From Treponema sp. (GTDB lineage Bacteria > Spirochaetota > Spirochaetia > Treponematales > Treponemataceae): a DNA stretch of 62,028 bases. Positions 51,935 to 59,519 of this stretch are shown here, in pieces. Position 1 is the stretch's first letter. Every line of letters starts with the position of its first letter. The notes under the pieces are model-generated. The model was not told where the DNA came from. It was given only the letters and a program-made list of their open reading frames with translations, and did no database searches. The position numbers were made by a program, and so were the translations under genes. Where the stretch lies: the NCBI GenBank assembly GCA_017534445.1, contig JAFXWC010000073.1, positions 1-62,028 of the forward strand, in the 5' to 3' direction.

Positions 51935-52963
51935 TCAGATCTTCTTAGGCGCAAGCAATTCCTTTACATATTTTACGGCAAGGTCAAAGCGGGTGTTGTA
52001 GTCACCGCTTATTGTCTTAAAGCTATACCCCCGGCGGGTATAGTAAGACTTGAGCATCTCGCTGTACTTTTTGCGGTCAGCTGCAATTACTTCGCTGCGG
52101 TCGCCGTCTTGAACCCAGTCAACATCCGGTTCCAGGAAAAGAATCAAGTCATAGGAATTCAAAGCCGCAATTGCATCCGCAAGATGTCCGTTTCTTTCTG
52201 CGTCTTGATCCTTAAGGAAATCAAGGAAGAAATGTGTTACAAGGCAGTCAGTGTCCTCAAAGAAAACCTTGTTACTTTTTCCTATGAGCCTCATTTCTTT
52301 TGCCTTATGCTCCACAAGGATTCTTGTAAAATCTTCCGGCAGCATATAGGCATCCGTTCCAGAAAGCTCTGACAGTTCCCTGCCAACTTCCTCCAGATAA
52401 ACCGTGTTAAAATAGTTTGCAAGGTTTATTGTAAGGGTTGACTTGCCTGCACTTTCGCCTCCAATCAAAAGTACTTTCTTGGTAAAGTATGACCTTACAA
52501 CTTGCGGCATCCATTCCCAGTGGCCGTAAATGTCCTTCCTTATATCCGTTGAATTATACTCGTTTCTAGGATAGATGATGTAATCGGAATCCTCATAGCA
52601 TTTTTTCCAAAAGCTGTCCTGCCCATAATCGCTTCCGCTAAACACCACGTCTATCTTTTTTCCAACTGCCGCCTTTACTTCAAGACTGTCGCCTTTCCAA
52701 AGATGTTCACCGTAATCTTTTTTGTTCTTTACCTTGTCCTTAAGGCTCAGAATCCTTACGTTGCCCAAGTGCTTAGTCAGCTGATAGACCCATCTTATTT
52801 TTACCCTGAGAGGAATATCCGTATCATCACCCCTGTAGGATATGACGATGAACAATTCTTCGCAGAGCCCCGCCGCTCTTATGATGCATTCCAAATGCCC
52901 AAGATGAAGCGGATTAAATGAACCTCCGTAAAGGCCAACCTTATATTTTTTCTTGTTAATCAT
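51935..52963 (-). CDS. nadR: NadR-like NMN adenylyltransferase / nicotinamide riboside kinase
   Basis: 342 residues. N-terminal nucleotidyltransferase GLYGGSFNPLHLGHLECI; C-terminal kinase with P-loop LIGGESAGKSTLTINLA near residue 180 and FFEDTDCLVTHFF. It turns nicotinamide riboside into NMN and NAD. Lacks the N-terminal HTH of enteric NadR, so it should be an enzyme only. Overlaps pnuC by 8 nt, downstream of nrtR. Confidence 0.93.
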   Translation of the reverse strand: MINKKKYKVGLYGGSFNPLHLGHLECIIRAAGLCEELFIVISYRGDDTDIPLRVKIRWVYQLTKHLGNVRILSLKDKVKNKKDYGEHLWKGDSLEVKAAVGKKIDVVFSGSDYGQDSFWKKCYEDSDYIIYPRNEYNSTDIRKDIYGHWEWMPQVVRSYFTKKVLLIGGESAGKSTLTINLANYFNTVYLEEVGRELSELSGTDAYMLPEDFTRILVEHKAKEMRLIGKSNKVFFEDTDCLVTHFFLDFLKDQDAERNGHLADAIAALNSYDLILFLEPDVDWVQDGDRSEVIAADRKKYSEMLKSYYTRRGYSFKTISGDYNTRFDLAVKYVKELLAPKKI

Positions 52964-53666
52964 TTTTTACCGCCTTTTTAGATTCAAGGAACCACTTTAC
53001 AAACATGATGACCGCATTAATAAGGAAGACGCTCCACATCAACAAAACAGCCACACTCGCCCCATCAGTTGAAAGAGCTGCAATCCACATTATAACAGAC
53101 ACCACGTCAACAATAATCCAAACAACCCACTGTTCCATAAAGCGTTTAATCATAAGTATCTGGGCAATTATGGAAAAGACGGTGCTCATGCTGTCTACAA
53201 GAGGAAGATTTCCTCCAAGCAGTTTTAGCACGTAGGCATAACCAAACACACCGGCCATGCTCACAATTGCAAGCAGCAAATCCATCTTTAAAGACATGCG
53301 TTTTTTGTAAACCTCATTTGTATCTGCATTCATGTTCTTTTTCCAAGCTATCCAGCCAATGATGTTTGTTGGCAGATAATAAAGCATGTTCAGCATTACG
53401 TCTCCGTAATACTTTGCCCGCCATGCAATGTAGGCGTAAAGAATGGTGTTGACTGTTCCAAACAGATAGTTTGAAATCCTTCCCATTCCGCAAAAGATTA
53501 CGCATATCACTCCGCTTACAGAAGCCAAAATACCAATCCAACTGTCCTTCTGATAAATTGACACTCCCAAAATCACAAGTGTTGCCAGGACAAGCCAAAG
53601 CAGCTGCCACTTTTTCCAACCGTTCATTTCTCTTTTTATTGAAAGTTTTAAATCAATCATAATCAA
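52956..53666 (-). CDS. pnuC: Nicotinamide riboside transporter PnuC
   Basis: 236 residues, about seven transmembrane helices. Typical parts: YLFGTVNTILYAYIAWRAKYYGDVMLNMLYYLP in pieces, IGWIAWKKN and MKRFMEQWVVWIIVDVVS. It lets nicotinamide riboside in; the NadR kinase traps it. Overlaps nrtR by 4 nt (ATGA-type coupling). Confidence 0.93.
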   Translation of the reverse strand: MIMIDLKLSIKREMNGWKKWQLLWLVLATLVILGVSIYQKDSWIGILASVSGVICVIFCGMGRISNYLFGTVNTILYAYIAWRAKYYGDVMLNMLYYLPTNIIGWIAWKKNMNADTNEVYKKRMSLKMDLLLAIVSMAGVFGYAYVLKLLGGNLPLVDSMSTVFSIIAQILMIKRFMEQWVVWIIVDVVSVIMWIAALSTDGASVAVLLMWSVFLINAVIMFVKWFLESKKAVKND

Positions 53667-54484
53667 CGCTCCTTCATTATATATTCTTTGCTCTTCCTGC
53701 CACCTGCGACCCTGGATTTTTTTTCACCGCCGGTTTCGGAAATTTTACTGCTGACCATATCCCTGAAACTTTTTTTGTAAAGCGGCCTGTTTAGAATCAG
53801 CTCATACACAAGCTGAAGCTCAGGAAGCGTAAAAGTTTTTTCCACAAGGCAAAATGCCTGGTTGCCGTAAAAAACTTGTTCACGCAAGCGCTTTATTCCC
53901 TCTATGACAATCTCAATATGGTCAAAGGCCAAGGACTGTTTGCTTTTTAATGATGCCGTAAAATTCTCATATTTTATGGCACCGTTTTTGAATGACTCTT
54001 TCTTGAGCCTGTAAACGATCCGCGTGTTAAGCTCTTTGTTTGAAAGCTCAATGGAATCATCCGTAAAGCTTAGGTTGAACCACGCCTCATCATCCTTATT
54101 GCTTTCCTCCATTTCATCAGGTTCACAAATCAGCGAAAGATAGGCAATGCTCATTACCCGCATCCTTGGGTCACGGTCTGGTTTTGTAAACGTATAAATC
54201 TGATCAAGATAGACGTTCCTAAGATGCGTCTTGCTTTCCATGATTCTGTTTGCGGCACAATGGGCAGTCTCATCATTCTGCACGAATCCACCGGGAAGAG
54301 CCCAACTGTCAATAAAGGGATGCTCGGCTCTTTTTACAAGCAGGACTTTAAGCGAGGAATAATCCCTGGCCACTCCTACAATGAGCAGGTCCGTCGTAAC
54401 AGAAGGCCTTATGTAATCATTTGGATTGTACTGCCTAAGAAATTCTTCTTCTGACAGTCCCTGCGTATCTTTTCTTTTAACCAT
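53663..54484 (-). CDS. nrtR: NrtR-type Nudix-related transcriptional regulator of NAD metabolism
   Basis: 273 residues. Nudix domain with a broken catalytic box (WALPGGFVQNDETAHCAANR; the REUxEE helix reads NRIMES), then a winged-helix C-terminal domain (FTLPELQLVYELILNRPLYK). This is the NrtR design: binding without hydrolysis. First gene of the nrtR-pnuC-nadR operon; two similar palindromes cover its promoter. GGAGG before the ATG. Confidence 0.9.
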   Translation of the reverse strand: MVKRKDTQGLSEEEFLRQYNPNDYIRPSVTTDLLIVGVARDYSSLKVLLVKRAEHPFIDSWALPGGFVQNDETAHCAANRIMESKTHLRNVYLDQIYTFTKPDRDPRMRVMSIAYLSLICEPDEMEESNKDDEAWFNLSFTDDSIELSNKELNTRIVYRLKKESFKNGAIKYENFTASLKSKQSLAFDHIEIVIEGIKRLREQVFYGNQAFCLVEKTFTLPELQLVYELILNRPLYKKSFRDMVSSKISETGGEKKSRVAGGRKSKEYIMKER

Positions 54485-54503
54485 TTTGGCCTCCTTGGTT
54501 TAA

Positions 54504-54518
54504 GTATTGATTCAATAC
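54504..54518. promoter_or_regulatory. NrtR operator 1
   Basis: GTATTGATTCAATAC, perfect 7-1-7 palindrome within AAGTATT...CAATACCTAA. Downstream of the -10. Confidence 0.7.
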
Positions 54519-54532
54519 CTAATCTTTAACTC

Positions 54533-54561
54533 ATAATAAACTTTGTTAAGTATTATGTCAA
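54533..54561 (-). promoter_or_regulatory. Promoter of nrtR-pnuC-nadR
   Basis: Perfect TTGACA (plus TGTCAA 54556-54561), 17 nt, TATTAT (54533-54538). Confidence 0.75.
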
Positions 54562-54564
54562 TAC
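54550..54564. promoter_or_regulatory. NrtR operator 2
   Basis: GTATTATGTCAATAC with 5-bp arms and the same flanks (AAG before, CTAA after) as operator 1, 46 bp away; it contains the -35. Confidence 0.65.
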
Positions 54565-54678
54565 CTAATTTATTTATTTTTGAACACTGCCCAAAATTAT
54601 GCCAAAGTTAAAAATTCCTTGCCCAAACGCAAAATATGCCTTATAATCATCTTAAGGAGATAAGCACGGGTAAAAACA

Positions 54679-56181
54679 ATGCGCAGCGTTTTGCTCTCAA
54701 TTCAATATGCCAGCATCATTGGATTGTTTATAGAAAGTTGGGTAATTTTTCGCAGGCTGAAGAATTCGCCTCTTAGGTATTTGTTCCTAAGCTGTATAGC
54801 GATTTTGCTCAATAACGTTGCCTACCTTTTCCAGCTGCTTTCCACAAGTCAGGAATCTTATGTTACGGCACTAAAAATCTCCTACATAGGGCGCACATGG
54901 ATAACGCTTTTTCTGGTTTTGTTCACAGCTGACCTTTGCAAGATTAAGGTTCCCAACTTGCTAAAAAATTTTCTGGTCTTGGTTCATCTTGGAATTTACA
55001 TTTCTGTCCTTACCTTCCAAAAGCATACCCTGTACTATTCTTGGTTTTATTTTTCAACCGAAAGGATTTTTCCAAAGCTAGTCCACGGGGATGGAATTGT
55101 CCACCATATTTACATGAGTCTTCAGGCCATCTACATTACTACGGGATTTGCCTGGCTTTTTAATGCATGGCACAAGGAAAAAAATGCGGCTACAAAAAAG
55201 AGACTGATGACCGTTATAGTTTCCTTTTTTATTGAATGCATTTTCTTTTCAATTCAAACATTTAAACTTGTTGGCGTAACCCAGGATTATGAAGTTACAA
55301 TGATTGGCTATGTGATTGGCATTGTCGTCATGTTCGTGGCCCTTTTTAGGTACGACCTTTTGGGTGCTAAGGAAATTGCCCGAGACTTTATAATTGACCG
55401 CCTTTCCGAAGGAATAATTGCGGTTGACACAAGCGGTAACATTCAATACTTTAACGAGCCCGCAAAAGAAATGTACCCAAATATTGCCAGCGATTCATCT
55501 GCCGTGATTGCGGAAATAAAAGAGGCAATTCTAAACGGAAGCGGTATTACCGTAAACAACAGAATCTACACTGCAGAAGAAAACGACCTTGTGTACAACA
55601 AGGAAAACTTTGGCAAGCTTTACGCGCTTATTGATGCAACAGAACACTACGAGCGCTTTAGAAAAGAAAAGGACATTTTGCAGAAGGAACTAAGGATTGA
55701 CCCGCTAACCGGACTTTACAACCGCAACGGAATGGAATATTTTTCCAAGCGTATCTATAAAGAGGCTTTGGAAATAGAAAGACCACTTTTGCTTTGCATT
55801 TGCGACATGAACGGTCTAAAATACATCAACGACAACTTTGGCCATGACGAGGGCGACCGTGCAATCAAAAAAATAGCCGACATAATAAAAGATGCTATAC
55901 CCAAGGATGACATGGCATTCAGAATAGGCGGTGATGAATTTTTGATTTTGGGTATTAGGGGCGATACTGATTTTTCAATGAAAATGTTTTGCGAAAAGTG
56001 TGAAGGTGCCATAAAAAATGCAAACGAAACGCAGGACCGTCCCTATAAAATTGATATGAGTTACGGTCCAATCATCAAAAAGCTTACAGGTGCTCCCAAT
56101 GAATTTTCTGACCTTATGAAAGAATCTGACATGCTGATGTATGAAATGAAGAGAAGCCGTGATGAGCACAAGCGGTCTTGA
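54679..56181 (+). CDS. 7TM-sensor diguanylate cyclase (GGDEF)
   Basis: 500 residues. Seven predicted transmembrane helices (about 5-225) of the histidine-kinase N-terminal 7TM type, then a short PAS-like linker (240-320, GNIQYFNEPAKEMYPN), then GGDEF (about 330-495) with FRIGGDEFLIL. No RxxD I-site: the position reads PKDD, so no product inhibition is expected. Makes c-di-GMP in response to an unknown membrane or extracellular cue. Promoter TTGCCC-17-TATAAT; the AAGGAG lies unusually far (about 20 nt) from the ATG. Confidence 0.9.
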   Translation: MRSVLLSIQYASIIGLFIESWVIFRRLKNSPLRYLFLSCIAILLNNVAYLFQLLSTSQESYVTALKISYIGRTWITLFLVLFTADLCKIKVPNLLKNFLVLVHLGIYISVLTFQKHTLYYSWFYFSTERIFPKLVHGDGIVHHIYMSLQAIYITTGFAWLFNAWHKEKNAATKKRLMTVIVSFFIECIFFSIQTFKLVGVTQDYEVTMIGYVIGIVVMFVALFRYDLLGAKEIARDFIIDRLSEGIIAVDTSGNIQYFNEPAKEMYPNIASDSSAVIAEIKEAILNGSGITVNNRIYTAEENDLVYNKENFGKLYALIDATEHYERFRKEKDILQKELRIDPLTGLYNRNGMEYFSKRIYKEALEIERPLLLCICDMNGLKYINDNFGHDEGDRAIKKIADIIKDAIPKDDMAFRIGGDEFLILGIRGDTDFSMKMFCEKCEGAIKNANETQDRPYKIDMSYGPIIKKLTGAPNEFSDLMKESDMLMYEMKRSRDEHKRS

Positions 56182-56242
56182 TATAATGCGCGCTCACTGC
56201 ACTTAGAATCTAATGGGACTTAAGAAGGAATTTAAAATACAA

Positions 56243-56272
56243 AAGGCAACTCTTATTGCTAAGAATTGCCTT
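56243..56272. repeat. Hairpin after the GGDEF gene
   Basis: AAGGCAA and TTGCCTT with an inner CTTA/TAAG. No T-run. May slow or end transcription. Confidence 0.4.
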
Positions 56273-56278
56273 GCAAAA

Positions 56279-56405
56279 TAGCTGGGGTTGGACTCGGCTT
56301 CCAGTCGCAAACTTCCTGTTTGCTCCTTCCAGCCCGGTTCCGTTCGCTGACGGCTGCATCAGTGCAGCCTTTTCGCCTACGGCGCGCTCACTGCACTTCG
56401 AGTCC
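56279..56405. mobile_element. Small element starting with the tRNA-fMet 3' end
   Basis: TAGCTGGGGTTGGACTCG (56279-56296) repeats the 3' end of the tRNA at 56469-56486. From there 116 bp run to an inverted CGAGTCC (56399-56405). Just before that end GCGCGCTCACTGCACTT repeats 56188-56204. No ORF inside. It looks like a tRNA-associated insertion or remnant. Confidence 0.5.
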
Positions 56406-56433
56406 TGGTTCTAAAAATTTGCGTATTTAAAAT

Positions 56434-56465
56434 AAAAAAATCTCTTGCGTTAACAAGAGATTTTT
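56434..56465 (-). terminator. Terminator of the initiator tRNA gene
   Basis: AAATCTCTTG-CGTTAA-CAAGAGATTT, 10-bp perfect stem; T-run on the minus strand (plus A-run 56434-56440). Confidence 0.85.
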
Positions 56466-56468
56466 CTT

Positions 56469-56541
56469 TAGCTGGGGTTGGACTCGAACCAACGGCCTCC
56501 GGGTTATGAGCCCGACGAGCTGCCAACTGCTCTACCCAGCG
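56469..56541 (-). tRNA. Initiator tRNA-Met (CAU)
   Basis: 73 nt, CCA not encoded. Anticodon loop CTCATAA. Initiator marks: C1 opposite T72 (no pair), three G-C pairs in the anticodon stem (GGG/CCC), and A11-T24 in the D stem (GAGC/GCTC). T-loop TTCGAGT. So it is the formyl-Met starter tRNA, not the elongator. Terminator follows at 56434. Confidence 0.93.
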
Positions 56542-56629
56542 TCGTACTTATTTTGCGATGATAGCACAGAAATAATAAAAAGTCAAGCGTTTTTTGTGTC
56601 TAATTTGAATTTTTTGATGGCAAGTCCTA

Positions 56630-56705
56630 CGCGGGATTGGAGGGGCGCGCAGCGTTGCCGCAAGGCAATGGAGCCGGCAGGCGGAACCCCGCAAAGCCCG
56701 TGGCG
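56630..56705. repeat. GC-rich intergenic repeat, family A
   Basis: GCGGGATTGGAGGGGCGCG, TTGCCGCAAGGCAATGGAGCC, GGCGGAACCCCGCAAAGCCCG. Same order as 51805-51905. Confidence 0.8.
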
Positions 56706-56789
56706 AAAGGCCTGTTCGGTCGAATTAGAGGAAGAGTGGATGGTAGAGCGGTGACAGTTACCGTCCAGAAAATTTGAAAAAAGCCTCAA

Positions 56790-56818
56790 TTGAAATTTAG
56801 GCTGAATGTTTGTATATT
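56790..56818 (+). promoter_or_regulatory. Promoter of the methyltransferase gene, leaderless geometry
   Basis: TTGAAA, 17 nt, TATATT, then 6 nt to the ATG at 56825. Confidence 0.6.
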
Positions 56819-56824
56819 CTTAGC

Positions 56825-58093
56825 ATGGTTATTAGCGTTACTTTTTCTAAGCCGGCAGAAAATTGTGCGGAAGTTCTTGGAAAGGATTTTGTAAAGGTTA
56901 GGATTTTTCGCAATGCGGAAGCTGTACTTTCTTCTGCAAAAAAGGCAAAGCTGCCCTACAGCGCGGAATTTTTTACTAAAACCCAGGCCTTCCAAAAATC
57001 AATGTCGGAAGAAGACGTAAATGCTTTTATAGATGCCCATGCGGGAAAAACTTTTAAGAATGTTGTTCAAAAGACCGACTCGCAGGAAATAAGTTTTTTT
57101 TGCAACCGCCGCGGAGAAGTAAAAAAATCTGTGCGCAATATTTCCAGCGGAATGAAGAACATAAATTTGCAGAGCATGGAAAACCGCCCTTCTGGAAACC
57201 GGACAAAGAATTACATTCTAAAGGAAGGAAGCCCAATTCCTTTTTTGGTTCACCTTGGCGTTATGACAAAAGACGGCAGCGTTATTGCTTCCAAGTGTGC
57301 AAAATTCAGGCAGATAAACCGCTTTCTTGAATATGTGAGGGACATTCTTCCAGACGTAAAAAAACTTTACGGCAAAGATTTTTCTAGCCAAAGGCCTTTG
57401 CGCATAGCGGATTTTGGCTGCGGAAAATCATACCTTACTTTTGCCGTTTATTATTATCTTTCACAGATTGAAAATATTCCTGTTCAGATTACGGGCCTGG
57501 ACTTAAAGGAAGACGTGATTGCCTATTGCCAAAAACTTTCTGATGAACTTAAGTATGATTCGCTTAAATTTTTTGTAGGCAACATTGCGGATTTTTCTTA
57601 CGAGAACAAACCGGACATTATCATAACCCTCCACGCTTGCGACACCGCCACGGACTTTGCCCTGAATTTTGCAGTTAAGCAAAATGCACTTGCCATTCTT
57701 AGCGTGCCTTGCTGCCAGCACGAAATTAACTTGCAGCTAGAAAAAAACAAGTCCCTTGTTGAAGCTTCAAATCCTTTTGCCTCGCTTGAGCACTGGGGAA
57801 TCTTCCGTGAACGCTTTGCAGCCCTTGCAACAGACGCAATACGCGCGGAGCTTTTGGAACAAGCCGGCTACAGCGTTCAGGTTTTGGAATTTATAGACAT
57901 GGAGCATACACCAAAGAACATTCTGCTCCGCGCTGTCCGCAAACGGAATGCCGGACCTGCCAAAGACGGAAGTTTGCAAACAGTGCAAGCTGGGCAGTCA
58001 GAGTTGGCTCTTGAAAAAAGTAAGACTAGGCTTGATTCTTTGCTTAAGACTCTTGGAGCTTCCCAAAGCCTGTGCGGATTGCTTGGAGACTAA
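56825..58093 (+). CDS. Class I methyltransferase with GSTCD/METTL25-like core
   Basis: 422 residues from ATG 56825 (the -10 box excludes the TTG at 56810). N-terminal 130 residues have no known motif; then the methyltransferase: IADFGCGKSYLTFAVYYYL (about 195-213), ITGLDLKEDVI, IITLHACDTATDFAL and LSVPCCQHEINLQL. HACDTATD and PCCQHE mark the Methyltransf_32-like group, probably acting on RNA. Target unknown. Overlaps the converging PHP-like gene by 50 nt. Confidence 0.8.
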   Translation: MVISVTFSKPAENCAEVLGKDFVKVRIFRNAEAVLSSAKKAKLPYSAEFFTKTQAFQKSMSEEDVNAFIDAHAGKTFKNVVQKTDSQEISFFCNRRGEVKKSVRNISSGMKNINLQSMENRPSGNRTKNYILKEGSPIPFLVHLGVMTKDGSVIASKCAKFRQINRFLEYVRDILPDVKKLYGKDFSSQRPLRIADFGCGKSYLTFAVYYYLSQIENIPVQITGLDLKEDVIAYCQKLSDELKYDSLKFFVGNIADFSYENKPDIIITLHACDTATDFALNFAVKQNALAILSVPCCQHEINLQLEKNKSLVEASNPFASLEHWGIFRERFAALATDAIRAELLEQAGYSVQVLEFIDMEHTPKNILLRAVRKRNAGPAKDGSLQTVQAGQSELALEKSKTRLDSLLKTLGASQSLCGLLGD

Positions 58094-58706
58094 TAGATTC
58101 GTCTTCGCTTAAAAGACCAAAAGTTCCCGTGTCCAGCATAAGGATATTCTGCCTTAGCTGAGCAATTTCTTGCAGAGGATACTGCCTGTATTGCAAAGGA
58201 AATTCTTCCATGGAAAAGACAAGACCGCCTTTGCTTTCCACCTGATTTTTTAGTTCATCAAAAGAAACTTTTGAGCATACCTGCAAGTACTTTTTTTCTT
58301 GCGAAAGAACGTTGTCTTCTTCGTCCACACAATATTGCTGAGGGCCTTGGGAAAAGAAAGCGGAGGCTTGTTTCTTTGCCACATCTTCCGGCAGTTCGGA
58401 AAGAGACAGCGACGGCAGGGTAAGACACCAAGCTGAACTAAAATCCATTGCAAGTTCCAGCTTGGAAAAAAGAACCAGGGCTTTTTTGTCCTTGCACCAT
58501 GCTTCCATCCCAAATATTGCAGAGATTCCCAGCTTCTTGCAGCAAATAGAAAATGCAGGCGCGTTAAGACATGTGTTTATATCAGTTATTGCGGCAAGTT
58601 GGATTTTTTCTTTGGCAAGGAATTTTGTAATCAGCCTTGGAGTAAAAACTCTTGGGCTTCCGTCCGTAAGACATGTGCGTATGGAAAGAATTGCCTTACA
58701 AAACAT
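58044..58706 (-). CDS. PHP-like protein with degenerate metal site
   Basis: 220 residues. PRLITKFLAKEKIQLAAITD followed by INTCLNAPAF and ISAIFGMEAWC follows the PHP phosphoesterase pattern, but the metal-binding TDHN/TDHD is TDIN and the N-terminal H-x-H is missing (IRTCLTDGS). The active site therefore looks lost. It overlaps the HAD gene by 11 nt and the converging methyltransferase gene by 50 nt. Could be a binding protein or decaying paralogue. Confidence 0.6.
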   Translation of the reverse strand: MFCKAILSIRTCLTDGSPRVFTPRLITKFLAKEKIQLAAITDINTCLNAPAFSICCKKLGISAIFGMEAWCKDKKALVLFSKLELAMDFSSAWCLTLPSLSLSELPEDVAKKQASAFFSQGPQQYCVDEEDNVLSQEKKYLQVCSKVSFDELKNQVESKGGLVFSMEEFPLQYRQYPLQEIAQLRQNILMLDTGTFGLLSEDESISLQAIRTGFGKLQES

Positions 58707-59517
58707 TTTTTTCTATGAACATTCCAACTCCGCTTGAATTGTTGTCAAATTCGGTTGTAAAGTCGGCAATGTTCTTTATGTAATCCAGTCCGTTTTTCAT
58801 GCAGACTCCGTATTTGCAAAGGCGTATCATGCTTTCGTCATTCATACTGTCGCCAAAACCCATTGTTCTGTTCTTGTCCAGGCCAATGTGTTCAGCAAGC
58901 CAAGTGATTGCCTCTCCCTTTCCGCAGTTGGGTGGCAGCACTTCAAGAAAATACGGCTTGCTTGTAAAGACTACCGCCCTGCTTCCAAAATCGGCCTTTA
59001 GCTTTTTCTGCAAAATCTGAAGCTGGTCTGGCTCTCCTGGGATAAGCATTTTTGTAAAGCCCTGCTTTAGGAAATTGTCATAGTCTTCTATTTCTTTTCC
59101 CTTTAGTCCGCAAAGCTTTACGTCTATGTTTGTCCATTCGGTTTCTTTTTGGTAGTAGATTGTGTCAGACGTATAGACTTCGCTAAAGAGTCCCATCTTT
59201 TGGGCTTCTTCGTTTGCGTGCTGAAGTATGTCGTAAGAAACTTTCTTGCAGTAGATTTGCTTTCTTTCGTGAAGGTCAAAGACGGAGCATCCGTTTATGG
59301 CGATGATGTAGCGTCCTGCCTGCAAACCGGCAATCTCCAAGCGGCGCACGTAAGGAAGAATTGCATCTTCTGCGCGGCCAGAACAGAGAACAACGTAAAT
59401 GCCAAGTTCCACTGCCTTCCTTAACGCTTCCACGTTTTTGTCGGAAATGTTGCGGTCCTTGTCCAAAAGAGTGTCGTCTAAATCCAGGGCTATAAGGCCT
59501 ACGTCTAGCTTGCTCAT
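58696..59517 (-). CDS. Cof-type HAD phosphatase
   Basis: 273 residues from ATG 59517. Motif I LIALDLDDTLLDKD, motif II VLCSGR, C2 cap, motif III Lys in NCGKGEAITWL, motif IV MGFGDSMNDESMI. Dephosphorylates sugar phosphates or flavin-type substrates in the cytoplasm. It starts 2 bp after the ettA stop, so it is coupled to ettA. The frame is open further upstream only through ettA. Confidence 0.9.
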   Translation of the reverse strand: MSKLDVGLIALDLDDTLLDKDRNISDKNVEALRKAVELGIYVVLCSGRAEDAILPYVRRLEIAGLQAGRYIIAINGCSVFDLHERKQIYCKKVSYDILQHANEEAQKMGLFSEVYTSDTIYYQKETEWTNIDVKLCGLKGKEIEDYDNFLKQGFTKMLIPGEPDQLQILQKKLKADFGSRAVVFTSKPYFLEVLPPNCGKGEAITWLAEHIGLDKNRTMGFGDSMNDESMIRLCKYGVCMKNGLDYIKNIADFTTEFDNNSSGVGMFIEKNVL

Positions 59518-59519
59518 AC

